Program-made: the position numbers and the translations under genes
DNA from: Bacteroidia bacterium
GTDB lineage: Bacteria; Bacteroidota; Bacteroidia; J057
DNA: 64,000 bases
Direction of reading: 5' to 3'
NCBI GenBank assembly: GCA_041391665.1
Contig: JAWKNO010000002.1
Span: forward strand, 1,054,001-1,118,000
The notes under the pieces: model-generated
Told to the model about the DNA's origin: nothing
The model's input: the letters and a program-made list of their open reading frames with translations, nothing else
Database searches by the model: none
Part shown: piece after piece, positions 18,207 through 27,532 of the stretch
Layout of the letters: every line of letters begins with the position of its first letter
Position numbering within the stretch: the first letter of the stretch is position 1

Positions 18207-19307
18207 TTAATGTGTTGATTTCAGCGCCATCTCCAAATTATCAACGGCTGCACCTATTTCAAAATTTGCTTTGGCGAATGACTTACAATGCTGAGATATG
18301 GCTTCCCACTGTTTGTCATCAGCAAGCATTCTGGCTATCCATCTTTTTATTTCATCAAAATCTTTGCTAACAATCCCCAGGTCCTGGTCCGTTATCATAT
18401 TGTCGGGGTCGACATGGAATGAAATAACGGGAACACCTCGCTGCCAGGCTTCGATGAAAGTATTGGAAAACCCTTCATAGTCACTGGTATTCACCAAAAA
18501 CTTTGCCTCATTTAATTTTTCATGGACTTCTTCAGGAGAAACTTTACCATATAGCCTGATTTCAGGATTTGCATTTGCTGCTTCCTGTATCTGTTTGCTT
18601 AATGGATCTTTTCCAAGGCCGCCAATCATACCGAATTCGAGTCCCTGACCCTTCATGGATTCTGTCAGCGCAACAAATCGCTCCGGATGTTTAAAATCTT
18701 GTATTCGCCCAATCCAGAGAATTTTATCTTTGCGGGACACCTCCGTTTTTTCTTTTGGTACCGGGTGGGCGTTATAAATTTGTTTTCCTGAAAGGCCAAG
18801 ATTTTTTTTCAATAGGCTTTCCTGGTATTTGGTTTGTGCCAGGATCAGGTCGATGCGAGGCAGGGTGCGAAAAAACAGCCATTCATTTATCTTATGAAAA
18901 GCCTGAATAAAAGGCGAGGCATGTCTTTCCATTTCACCTCCGGCAGTTAGCTGGGAGTCACGTGAAAAAGCCCAGATGACTTTGCCCCCGGCACTTCTGG
19001 TAAAAAGATTCAGCCAGAACAGGTAAGAAATATTGGCACGGGTATACCAGTAGTCAGCTTTGATGAAATTCATCTGGCGACGTATGGCAAGAAAATTCAT
19101 CCATTTCAAATAGCTTTTTCTCTTTGGGATAGGATGAACGACGATTCCTTCCATGACTTCCGGATGATTATTGCCAGACTCACGGATATAGTGGACTTCC
19201 CAATTACGGGAGACCAGTTCCTGAGCGAGGTAATAACATTGGGTCTCAGCGCCCCCGGTATATTCCAGATGGAAGTGAGGGAGGACAAAACAAATTTTTC
19301 TATTCAA
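18207..19307 (-). CDS. GT4 family glycosyltransferase
   Basis: A 366-residue GT-B enzyme. The N-terminal half has ICFVLPHFHLEYTGGAETQ and the C-terminal half KILWIGRIQDFKHPERFV then VNTSDYEGFSNTFIEAWQRG with the donor-binding glutamates. It is expected to build the repeat unit in the cytoplasm. It is tightly packed between two sulfotransferase genes (17 bp and 1 bp spacing), so glycosyl transfer and sulfation are probably coordinated. Confidence 0.87.
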   Translation of the reverse strand: MNRKICFVLPHFHLEYTGGAETQCYYLAQELVSRNWEVHYIRESGNNHPEVMEGIVVHPIPKRKSYLKWMNFLAIRRQMNFIKADYWYTRANISYLFWLNLFTRSAGGKVIWAFSRDSQLTAGGEMERHASPFIQAFHKINEWLFFRTLPRIDLILAQTKYQESLLKKNLGLSGKQIYNAHPVPKEKTEVSRKDKILWIGRIQDFKHPERFVALTESMKGQGLEFGMIGGLGKDPLSKQIQEAANANPEIRLYGKVSPEEVHEKLNEAKFLVNTSDYEGFSNTFIEAWQRGVPVISFHVDPDNMITDQDLGIVSKDFDEIKRWIARMLADDKQWEAISQHCKSFAKANFEIGAAVDNLEMALKSTH

Positions 19308-19324
19308 TCTACCTGAATTTCTGG

Positions 19325-20281
19325 TTAGTGAATCTGGTATTTTGTGTTCATTTCAAAGTCTCCATACTGGTAGTGGTCTACGCCAAAAGCTTCCAGAATC
19401 TCGAATGTTCTTTTTTCATTCTCCGGACTAATTTTGGATTTCCATTTTTCGACCAACCAGCGGCGGCTATTTTTTATTTGTTCTGGATCAAGTAGCACAT
19501 CTTGTGACTCTTTTGCCGATTTATGTGATGATGCAGAAGCCTTGTTTATTCGAGACAACATTTGATCAGGATCTTTAAAGCCCAGCTTTGACACCATATG
19601 AGACACCATTTTTTCCGGCTCCAGAACCAGCTGTTCGTATGAAATAAACAGCCAGTCATTCCTCATCTGACGTAGTGGCATAAGATTTTGAAGCGTCCAG
19701 TCAAGTACCGCTTTTTCATAATCGTTGCCATTATTTAAAATATTCATGCCATAGCCGTACTCCTCATCGCTAAGGTTATTGCGAAAATCAGATTGAAGGA
19801 AAGAAGCTAGTCTGGGGCTTTTACTTCTGGAAAAAGATACTGGTATTGGGTGTCGCAACAGATAAACAATTTGCCCGTCAAACTTTTCCTGAAACCATCC
19901 GATAAAATCTTCGCCTGAAAACAGAATCTTAAAAATAATCCTATCAGTGCGAAGGTGCCAGAGATCAGAAAATGGTGCAGGTCTTTTCCAGCGAAGATCA
20001 TTGTCTTTGCCTTTCAGAAAAGATTGTACGTATTGATAAATTTTATCCCGGCTTGTGATGCTAAACATATCTTCCCATGAATTCAGGCCGAGATGTTCAG
20101 CTACTACAGGGTTTCTGAGATTAAATGGCTCCTTAACCATTTTGAAGCCGGGTTGAGCCGCAATGATTTCCGTCAGCCAGGTACTGCCACTCCTTGGGGT
20201 AGAGAACAGGAAAACATTTTTTTCCTGTCCGGGAGTATGAAAAGTTGAGCGATGTTTGATGAATTGTTTGACCAGTTCCAT
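19325..20281 (-). CDS. Sulfotransferase (3 of 4)
   Basis: A 318-residue PAPS-dependent sulfotransferase. The 5'-phosphosulfate loop FSTPRSGSTWLTEII is at residues 26-40; QIVYLLRHPIPVSFSRSKS is the 3'-phosphate segment and WLFISYEQLVLEPEK the family marker near residue 220. It is 9 bp downstream of the HS-type sulfotransferase and 17 bp upstream of a GT4 gene. The acceptor is presumably another position of the same polymer. Confidence 0.85.
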   Translation of the reverse strand: MELVKQFIKHRSTFHTPGQEKNVFLFSTPRSGSTWLTEIIAAQPGFKMVKEPFNLRNPVVAEHLGLNSWEDMFSITSRDKIYQYVQSFLKGKDNDLRWKRPAPFSDLWHLRTDRIIFKILFSGEDFIGWFQEKFDGQIVYLLRHPIPVSFSRSKSPRLASFLQSDFRNNLSDEEYGYGMNILNNGNDYEKAVLDWTLQNLMPLRQMRNDWLFISYEQLVLEPEKMVSHMVSKLGFKDPDQMLSRINKASASSHKSAKESQDVLLDPEQIKNSRRWLVEKWKSKISPENEKRTFEILEAFGVDHYQYGDFEMNTKYQIH

Positions 20282-20290
20282 ATGTTTTTT

Positions 20291-21097
20291 TCAGACTTTG
20301 TTCCATGAAGACAAATCCTTTCCAAGAAGATTTCCGAGGCTTTCGTTTTTGTCCCGATAGTAGTTGTCTATCAGCCACATACGCGTTTTTGAGGTCATAG
20401 GAGGTAAAGTCGCACGGTTGATATCCTCTAGTTTCGTCGCCAGGTTAGTCAATGATAGTTTGCGGGAAGCTTTAGATAAATAATAAATCGGTTTACTTTT
20501 GACAAGGAGCTTTTTCGAGTCAGAGGTATTCACCCGCTTATCAGAAATAGAGGAGTCAAAATCAGGATCAACCCCAATAAATTCAAATATTTGCTTAAGA
20601 AATCCATCACTGTCTTTTTTGATATCGTCAAAAAACATCACCAGAATATTCTCCCTGGGAAAGATTTCATAATATCGACTGAGATGTGCAGCATAAAAAC
20701 CTTCTTCAATAAACTCAGGCTTGGCCATGACCTTTTCTTCAAACGAAAGCCCCTTGTTTTCGATAAATTTACCCCTTGAATTCCAGTATCTTGAATAGAG
20801 TCGATCTACAGGATTGCGTAGGGTAACGATCATCCGGATCGGACCCAAATGATCGTAAATACGCTGGGGGACATTTTCGCGATGGAGATAGGCAGGTGTC
20901 GCTTCACCGATCGCTGTCTGACCGGAAACCCCTTCAAAATAGTTTTCATAGTACCCGATTCCCTCTTCATAAAACCGGTCAAAGAAATGAATTTCTTTCT
21001 TTGATGGCATATAGATATCAGGATGTTGAATCAGGTTTTTCTGAATCCAAGTGGTTCCGGCTCTGGGAGCACCGATGATTAGGAAATTTGGAAGCAT
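20291..21097 (-). CDS. Sulfotransferase (4 of 4), heparan-sulfate N/3-O type
   Basis: A 268-residue sulfotransferase whose motifs match the NDST/3-OST branch that sulfates heparan sulfate in animals. It has the PAPS loop FLIIGAPRAGTTWIQ (residues 5-19), KEIHFFD (34-40), GEATPAYLHRENVPQRIYDH and MIVTLRNPVDRLYSRYW. In animal enzymes the equivalent KEPHFFD and E-x-x-P-x-Y segments line the PAPS and glycan sites. It is in the middle of the minus-strand exopolysaccharide operon, directly after Wzx. N- or O-sulfation of a hexosamine or uronic acid in the repeat unit is inferred. Confidence 0.86.
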   Translation of the reverse strand: MLPNFLIIGAPRAGTTWIQKNLIQHPDIYMPSKKEIHFFDRFYEEGIGYYENYFEGVSGQTAIGEATPAYLHRENVPQRIYDHLGPIRMIVTLRNPVDRLYSRYWNSRGKFIENKGLSFEEKVMAKPEFIEEGFYAAHLSRYYEIFPRENILVMFFDDIKKDSDGFLKQIFEFIGVDPDFDSSISDKRVNTSDSKKLLVKSKPIYYLSKASRKLSLTNLATKLEDINRATLPPMTSKTRMWLIDNYYRDKNESLGNLLGKDLSSWNKV

Positions 21098-21127
21098 AAC
21101 AGCGATATAATGACTAAAAATTGGTTA

Positions 21128-22627
21128 TCAAAAAATAATGTGCATGACCCGTTTCATTTTTTTAGGAACGAGATCAAAGAAAATTGTGCGCTGATTGTTC
21201 GTAAAAATTGGATTGAATTTCATTGTAACAAAATACACGATCGTAGCCAGAATGGCCAGAATGTACAGGTTTAAAGGTAAAAATAGCTTGACTGCATAGA
21301 TGATTCCTGCAGTAACCAGTGTATTAATCGTGGATTTCGCAGCAGAATGCCAGGGGATTTTTACTTCGATATGGCGCCGTGTCATATAATAAACCATGAG
21401 GTTCTTTAAAAAAACGCTCGCCGCAGTTGAGAGAGCCATACCTGTCGCTCCATATTTATATGCCAGTGGGATCCCGGTGGCAATGTTGAAAATAATCGTC
21501 AATTTTGAGTAAACCAGAATCATAGGTTTTTTAATGGCCTGCGCAACCAACCCCAGAGGCATAGAATAAAATACCAGGAAGATCAGAAAGACGATCAGGG
21601 GGAAATAGGCATCTGCTGTATAGTCTTTCTTAAATACCAGAATCAAAAAGTCCTTGCCTAAAGGAAGCAGAATCGCTAGGAAAAGAAAACCTATGATATT
21701 GTTGGCATTAAACATAAAACGAAACATGCGATTTACTTCCTTTTCTTTCTTTTCGCTGTTGTCGTAGTTACTAAAAAATGCTGGCTCTGAAACTGGTTTA
21801 AACATTTTCTCCGGATAAAAGTCCATTAGTTTGGTAAGCACCTTTGTCGCCAGTACATAGATAGCTACCTGGGTGGGATTGGAAAAATATCCCAGAATGT
21901 ACCTGTCGATATCCGTTCCTAAAAAAGAAGTACCGATTTTATTGATATAACTGACTCTGCGATAACTTTTCTCATCAGGCAATTCTACAGGTGTGCGGAA
22001 TATTTCCCGAAACCGCGGCCAATCGGAGTTGAATACCACAAAGGAGATCCCAATGAGGAAGTATACCGTATCCACAATAGAGAATGCATACATAAAATAG
22101 AGGAAGCTTTGCTTGGTCTGGATACCCCATATAATCGATCCCAATCGTAACGCCTGATAGGCAATCCGAGAATACAACATATGCTTCTGCATGAAGCGTG
22201 CATTTAGCATTTTCTGGACGTATACAAATCCAAAAGTCGATAAAAGTGACCCCTGAAAGGCAATAAAATGCAGTTTGTACTGACCAATCTGAAAGCTGGG
22301 TGCCCACCAGTCGTATCCTATTACCAAGAGCAGGCAAATGCCCGCTGCCAGAGACATATTGGGGACGAGGATTTGCCAGAATTTTGTGCCTATCTCTTTT
22401 TTATCTACAAGGCCAGGAATAAACCGGGTAATATAGGAATCCCAGCCCATTGAGATTGCAATATTCAACATAAATGGCAAGCCCGTAAACAATCCCATTG
22501 CACCATATTCAACCTCGTCCAGATAACGGACAAGATAAACCATCCCAAAAAGGGAAATAAATAAATTGAATACTGAAATAGCGATTGAGTAGGGGAGAGA
22601 TTCTTTAACTTTTCTTTTTACACTCAC
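21128..22627 (-). CDS. wzx: Wzx-type polysaccharide flippase
   Basis: A 499-residue integral membrane protein with about 12-14 hydrophobic helices, of the MOP/MATE-like polysaccharide transporter superfamily. The N-terminus (SLPYSIAISVFNLFISLFGM) and the ATGMALSTAASVFLKN segment late in the protein fit PF01943/PF13440-type flippases. It should carry undecaprenyl-diphosphate repeat units across the inner membrane for Wzy. It is 67 bp downstream of the epimerase gene and 30 bp upstream of the HS-type sulfotransferase. Confidence 0.87.
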   Translation of the reverse strand: MSVKRKVKESLPYSIAISVFNLFISLFGMVYLVRYLDEVEYGAMGLFTGLPFMLNIAISMGWDSYITRFIPGLVDKKEIGTKFWQILVPNMSLAAGICLLLVIGYDWWAPSFQIGQYKLHFIAFQGSLLSTFGFVYVQKMLNARFMQKHMLYSRIAYQALRLGSIIWGIQTKQSFLYFMYAFSIVDTVYFLIGISFVVFNSDWPRFREIFRTPVELPDEKSYRRVSYINKIGTSFLGTDIDRYILGYFSNPTQVAIYVLATKVLTKLMDFYPEKMFKPVSEPAFFSNYDNSEKKEKEVNRMFRFMFNANNIIGFLFLAILLPLGKDFLILVFKKDYTADAYFPLIVFLIFLVFYSMPLGLVAQAIKKPMILVYSKLTIIFNIATGIPLAYKYGATGMALSTAASVFLKNLMVYYMTRRHIEVKIPWHSAAKSTINTLVTAGIIYAVKLFLPLNLYILAILATIVYFVTMKFNPIFTNNQRTIFFDLVPKKMKRVMHIIF

Positions 22628-22694
22628 AATGAAGGATTTTAGCCAATAAATCTGTTAGAGAAAATATAAAAAATGGTTGTGATGAAAATGTTGT

Positions 22695-23657
22695 CTACTG
22701 ATGGCATTTTTTCCATTCACTAAATTTTTTGACGCCTTCTTTGAAACTCGTTTCTGGTTTATATCCAAGGAGTTTTTCTGCCAGATGGATATCTGCTACG
22801 GTTTGTGGTACATCTCCGGGTTGTTCGGGCTGCCTGTCAATGATTGCCTTGACATTGAGCTCTTCTTCCAGAAAATGAATCATATCGGTAAGATATACGG
22901 GGTTTCCATTGGCTAAATTGAAAATCTGATAGTTGTTATCCTCAAAATGCATAGCCTTCTCAATTCCCTGTACAATATCACCGACAAATGTATAGTCTCT
23001 TCGTGTGGAGCCGTCTCCAAATACCGGAATAGGCTGTTTATGGATCATTTTCTCCGCAAATTTATGAATCGCCAGATCCGGGCGTTGGCGGGGACCAAAG
23101 ACCGTGAAAAACCGGAGGCCCACAAAGCGGATACCGTAAAGATGACTATATACATGGCCCAATAGTTCTCCGCTTACTTTTGTGGAGGCATAAGGACTGA
23201 TCGGTTGCAAAACCGCATCGGCTTCCCGCCACGGGACATTTGGGCTTATACCATAGACACTGCTGGAAGAAGCAAATACAAACTGTTTGATTTGCCTTTT
23301 CCTGGCAAATTCCAGCATGTTTTGGGTTCCTTTCACATTGACATCCTGATATTCAGTAGGATTGAGAATGGATGGTCTTACGCCTGCTTTGGCAGCAAGG
23401 TGTACAATGACGTCAAATTCACCTAATTGGTCAATTAATTCCTGATCCCGTATATCGCCCTCAATCAAGGTGTAGGAGGGGGATGACAGGTGCTGGGAAA
23501 TATTTTCCCTTTTCAGAATAGGGTCATAGAAGGGATCAAAATTGTCAAGAACCGTTACTTCCCAGTCTTTACCAAGGAGAAGGTCAACCAAATGACTTCC
23601 GATGAACCCTGCACCGCCCGTAACAAGTGCGTGTGGTTGATTTTTTATTTCAGACAC
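22695..23657 (-). CDS. NAD-dependent epimerase, UDP-glucuronate 4-epimerase-like
   Basis: A 320-residue extended SDR with VTGGAGFIGSHLVDLLL (NAD site, residues 13-29), the FASSSSVYG serine, YASTK active-site motif, and FFTVFGPRQRPDLAIHKFA. The RPD(L/M)A segment is characteristic of UDP-GlcA 4-epimerases (GAE/WbpP group). It should supply UDP-galacturonate or a related uronate to the exopolysaccharide glycosyltransferases, fitting the heparinase-family protein in the same locus. A 3-bp gap separates it from wzc. Specificity for uronates over neutral sugars is likely but not certain. Confidence 0.84.
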   Translation of the reverse strand: MSEIKNQPHALVTGGAGFIGSHLVDLLLGKDWEVTVLDNFDPFYDPILKRENISQHLSSPSYTLIEGDIRDQELIDQLGEFDVIVHLAAKAGVRPSILNPTEYQDVNVKGTQNMLEFARKRQIKQFVFASSSSVYGISPNVPWREADAVLQPISPYASTKVSGELLGHVYSHLYGIRFVGLRFFTVFGPRQRPDLAIHKFAEKMIHKQPIPVFGDGSTRRDYTFVGDIVQGIEKAMHFEDNNYQIFNLANGNPVYLTDMIHFLEEELNVKAIIDRQPEQPGDVPQTVADIHLAEKLLGYKPETSFKEGVKKFSEWKKCHQ

Positions 23658-23660
23658 AAT

Positions 23661-26135
23661 TTAAGATTTAGCTGTGATCAATGTTTTTAATTTGTCAATC
23701 ATGGTATTACCATTGTCGGATCCGGGCTTGGTGTTTTTATTTTTTGATTTACCGTCCATTGGACGATAATATGAGGAGTAATATCCGTATTTCTTATTAC
23801 CGGGGCCTTTCTGTACTCCATTGACCACTACATAAAGGTTTTTCAAAGCTTTATTGGTGCTGGCATTTTCAACCTCCTTCAGGAATTCCCATTTGGAGAA
23901 GCCCATACGTACAACATAAAGATTGACGTCTGAGTGCGGAGCGATGGCCAGAAAATCTGCAACAAGGCCTGTTGGCGGTGTATCCAGAATAATATAATCA
24001 TACATGCCCCGAAGCTTATCGAGTAATTCCCGGAAATGATCGAGTCCAAGCAGTTCGCCAGGGTTGGGGGGAACTGGCCCGCTGGTTATCGCATCGAGGT
24101 TGGGAATTCCGGTTGATTGAATCACTGCTTCTAGTCCCGCTTGTTCTGTCAGATAGTCACTCATACCTCGGTTATCTGGAATCCCCAGGTTGATGGCAAG
24201 CATGGGTTTGCGCATATCGATTCCCAGGATAATTGTCTTTGATCCGGCCATTGCCAGTACATAGGCCAGGTTGATAGCGCAAAAGGTTTTGCCCTCATTC
24301 GGTACAGTCGAGGTGAAAGAAATGACTTTGCGGGATCGGTCGGGCGCGAGATACTGCAGATTGACTTTCAGATACCTGAATGATTCTACTACTGCAGCAT
24401 TTGCAGGATTATCAAGGTCTAGTTTTTTGCTATTTGCGATCCCCTGGCGGATATTGCCAACAATGGGCGTGAATAGTTTATTCTCCAGTTGAGATTGCTC
24501 TGAAATAGTGGTATTCAAAATGCTCTGTGTGCTTAACAACAACGTAGGTATCAGAATACCCAAAATAATACAGCCCACAAGAATAAAAGGAATATTAGGG
24601 GAAACAGGACCCGTGCCCGCCATTCGTGCCTCGTCGAGTATTTTGCTGTCGGAAGTATTGGCTGCCTGGGCAATTCCCGCTTCTGTCCTGCGCTGAAGCA
24701 GATAGTTATAGAGCGTCTCATTGAAGGTAAATTTTCTTCTTACTTTGATAAGGTTGCGCTCATCTCTGGGTAGCCGACTCACAACAGCCTGCGCTTCGGC
24801 GATGCGGCGATTGACTTCAGTAAGGGTATATTCTGTGGATTTAATAATACTTTTAACATTCTCCCGAAGGGTATTCATATTATTGGCAATCTGCTCATTA
24901 AGGATTTTTAGCTCAATATTAGCAGAGTTCGCACCTCCTAAAGAGCGCGCAATTTTTTCATTATTCAATCGCTTCAACTCCATCACCAAATCGTTGAGAA
25001 CCGGATCCGTGATCCCCAGTTGGGAAGGAGCGACAATCGTCTGGATACCCTCCTCAACTTCCAGACCTTTCAGAAGATCTTTATAATAATTACTGCGGAC
25101 ACTCAGATTGGACTTATCTGCCTCAAGTGTCTGCATTTTAGATACAGCATTAGATGCAGTAAGGTTAAGATCCAGGGTTTGTTGACTTTGGCGAATATTG
25201 GTCATCTGATCCTCTGCGCCTTTAAGGGAGTCGGTTACGATGTCGAGTTGAGAGTCGATAAAGTCAATGGTCCCCATAGCAAACTGATTTTTTTCGTCCA
25301 GCTTAGCCTGAATATAGGTTTTGCAAAGGGTATTGAGAAAATCCTCTTCCTTTTGAATAACTGTACCTTCAGTGGAAAGTTCGATGACCGTACTCTCCTC
25401 GTCAATAGCTGCAATAGTAAGTCCGTTGATATATTTGGTTGTCAGTTTTTCAAGGTCGTGAAGCATAAAATAGATTTCCCGATCCTTAAGCGACTCTACC
25501 GAGTTAAAATTGTCGCCCTTTACAATTAAGAATGAAAAATATTCAGTAGCACATTCTTTACCGTATTGGCATGCCTGTTTAATTTTTAGCTCTTTTCCTT
25601 CAAATTTTTGCACACTTCCGTCTGGCAACAGCATTTTGTAGTCCTCTGTCTCTATTTCAATTTCATAAAGTTGGTCAGAAATGGCTTTGAATGTGATGGG
25701 TATATCGATGATTTGCTGCTGTGTTTCATTGGCGATTACTGAAAACGGGGACTTTTTGTAAAGCTCTTTGTCGCTGAAACCACCTTTCTCAAAATAGGAA
25801 ACTTGAAAGCCCAGATATCTCAGGGGTTCTCTAACGAGATTAAAGGATTTGATTACGGCAATCTCATTGATGAGATTCTGGTTGTTGCCAAAAAGCTGGA
25901 TTCCGCTTTCCATGAACTGGTTGCTTCCCAATACTTCGTCCTCTTTACCAAAATCAATTAACATACTTGCTTTGACTTTGTAAGTAGGGGCTGTAGTCTG
26001 GATGGCAATAATACCAAGCAGAAGGAATAATGGAATGCATATGGCAAAATAATACCAACGCTTTAATAAAGCGTTAAGCAGGGCCTGGATATCCAGGTTA
26101 TTATTAGAAGGGTAAGGAGATGGCGTCGTTTTCAA
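23661..26135 (-). CDS. wzc: Polysaccharide co-polymerase/tyrosine autokinase (Wzc type)
   Basis: An 824-residue bacterial tyrosine kinase. It has an N-terminal Wzz domain with the first membrane helix (about 28-48), a long periplasmic coiled region, a GNVR-like segment and second helix (near 520), then the cytosolic kinase. The kinase carries Walker A STVPNEGKTFCAIN, Walker A' IILGIDMRKP, Walker B YIILDTPPTG and a C-terminal tyrosine cluster KKYGYYSSYYRPM that is the expected autophosphorylation site. It governs chain length and export together with Wza. No Wzb phosphatase gene is seen nearby. Confidence 0.93.
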   Translation of the reverse strand: MKTTPSPYPSNNNLDIQALLNALLKRWYYFAICIPLFLLLGIIAIQTTAPTYKVKASMLIDFGKEDEVLGSNQFMESGIQLFGNNQNLINEIAVIKSFNLVREPLRYLGFQVSYFEKGGFSDKELYKKSPFSVIANETQQQIIDIPITFKAISDQLYEIEIETEDYKMLLPDGSVQKFEGKELKIKQACQYGKECATEYFSFLIVKGDNFNSVESLKDREIYFMLHDLEKLTTKYINGLTIAAIDEESTVIELSTEGTVIQKEEDFLNTLCKTYIQAKLDEKNQFAMGTIDFIDSQLDIVTDSLKGAEDQMTNIRQSQQTLDLNLTASNAVSKMQTLEADKSNLSVRSNYYKDLLKGLEVEEGIQTIVAPSQLGITDPVLNDLVMELKRLNNEKIARSLGGANSANIELKILNEQIANNMNTLRENVKSIIKSTEYTLTEVNRRIAEAQAVVSRLPRDERNLIKVRRKFTFNETLYNYLLQRRTEAGIAQAANTSDSKILDEARMAGTGPVSPNIPFILVGCIILGILIPTLLLSTQSILNTTISEQSQLENKLFTPIVGNIRQGIANSKKLDLDNPANAAVVESFRYLKVNLQYLAPDRSRKVISFTSTVPNEGKTFCAINLAYVLAMAGSKTIILGIDMRKPMLAINLGIPDNRGMSDYLTEQAGLEAVIQSTGIPNLDAITSGPVPPNPGELLGLDHFRELLDKLRGMYDYIILDTPPTGLVADFLAIAPHSDVNLYVVRMGFSKWEFLKEVENASTNKALKNLYVVVNGVQKGPGNKKYGYYSSYYRPMDGKSKNKNTKPGSDNGNTMIDKLKTLITAKS

Positions 26136-26139
26136 TTTT

Positions 26140-26979
26140 TTACTTCTTGATTGAGTTTAGCACAATATTTACGATAACCAATAATACAGATGCGGCAGAA
26201 AGGCCGACACTGATAGGCCGTGAGTTTAGATTAAAAGCTTTTGCTTTGACGGGTTCTATGTAAATGATATCGTTAGGTCTGACAAAATAGTATTCTGACG
26301 AGATTAAATTTGCGTCAGCCAGGTCGATATAGACCGTATGTGCCGCATTTCCTTCTTCTCTTATAATTTTAACTCTCCTGATATTAGCATATTCTGTAAT
26401 ATCACCTGCCATTCCTAATGCCTCAAGAAGCGGGGTGCGGGTATTGAAAATATATATTTGCCCGGGCCGTCTGATTTCCCCCAACATTGTAATTCTGAAG
26501 TTTGCCAGCTTTACGCTGGTCGAAGCATAGTCCAGATAAGTTCGTAAATGCACATTGAGCGTATCTTGTATTTCTTCTGTGGTCTTTCCGATTACACTTA
26601 CATCTCCAATAAGCGGGAGATTAATATTGCCGTAATTATCTACAATATAGCTGCTTAGGTATAAGAATGTTGCATTTGTATTTCCACCGCCGCCACCACC
26701 ACCGCCGCCACCGGAGTTGCTACCTCCATCACCCGCAGAGTTAAAGAAGTTGATGGTCGAATTTTCATAGTTACTTGCCTTTATATAGAGTTGGTCAAAA
26801 GGCCTGACACGGTAGTTTTCGCTCAGGTACTTACTAAAATAAGGTCTTAGTGAGTCAAGTGCAACCCCTTCTTCAGATTCCTGTTCCTGTAGAAAAACGA
26901 GATTTTTAAAGTTGATACAGGAGGAAAGGGTTGTTACTGTTAAGACTACAAAGAAAATTAACAGACTGTTCCGGTTCAT
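26140..26979 (-). CDS. wza: Outer-membrane polysaccharide export lipoprotein (Wza type)
   Basis: A 279-residue lipoprotein: signal peptide with lipobox TLSSC at residue 21, a Poly_export domain (YRVRPFDQLYIKASN, then YIVDNYGNINLPLIGDVSV), one SLBB domain (ITMLGEIRRPGQIYI) and a C-terminal hydrophobic helix. It forms the export channel for the polymer and contacts Wzc, encoded 4 bp downstream. It is the first gene of the long minus-strand operon. An unusual run of ten glycines interrupts the export domain around residues 91-100. Confidence 0.92.
   Translation of the reverse strand: MNRNSLLIFFVVLTVTTLSSCINFKNLVFLQEQESEEGVALDSLRPYFSKYLSENYRVRPFDQLYIKASNYENSTINFFNSAGDGGSNSGGGGGGGGGGNTNATFLYLSSYIVDNYGNINLPLIGDVSVIGKTTEEIQDTLNVHLRTYLDYASTSVKLANFRITMLGEIRRPGQIYIFNTRTPLLEALGMAGDITEYANIRRVKIIREEGNAAHTVYIDLADANLISSEYYFVRPNDIIYIEPVKAKAFNLNSRPISVGLSAASVLLVIVNIVLNSIKK
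26684..26713. repeat. Ten-codon CCN/NGG trinucleotide tract (polyglycine) in wza
   Basis: Ten consecutive CCA/CCG triplets on the plus strand encode ten glycines on the minus strand inside wza. The surrounding protein is also Gly/Ser/Asn-rich. Length change in whole codons would alter a loop without breaking the frame. Confidence 0.8.
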
Positions 26980-27532
26980 AATAAAATATGTATTTGTCGA
27001 ATTCGGGTTTGAAGGTATGTCAATTTCTGGAAATTTTGCGTGTGTTGCACTGCAACCGGTTACAAATTGCGAACGGACGGCTTACCTGATGCCTTTATCG
27101 GTAGACCTATTCTGCGTGAATCTATCAAAAGCAACGCCAAACTGTTTTTTATCTGTCTTTATAAATAAATTTTTTTCAAACCAAATTCTTTCATTTCCCG
27201 GGTAATACTTTTTTGGAAATTGTCTTATAAGAATATTATAAGCCCAAAAATAATTTTTGTACCCAGTTAGCGAAATTGATCATTTCGGCCTGATTCTTGT
27301 ACCTTTTGCTTTTAGGAAATCACTTCATCTGGCAAAACTTACCTTTCAGAATCTAAATTGTTCTACTCATTCTGATTGTAAGGTTTGAGGCCATAAAGGA
27401 GCTATATTTACCTTAAATACGCTAAACCAAACATCCTTCTGAAACCAAAACATTTTTATTCTAAAATTCGAGCCAATATCACATCACTATGGTACCACTT
27501 AATACGAAATATTCCCCCACATATAATCAGCC
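26980..27532. promoter_or_regulatory. Divergent control region between wza and the WbaP-like gene
   Basis: A 553-bp non-coding gap between the two exopolysaccharide transcription units. It contains an exact inverted repeat GTTGCA-C-TGCAAC at 27044-27056, an adjoining AACCGGTT palindrome at 27054-27061, and a near-consensus -7 element TACCTTTT around 27298 with TTG about 19 bp upstream pointing to the plus strand. No protein gene or structured RNA was recognised in the remainder. Confidence 0.35.
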
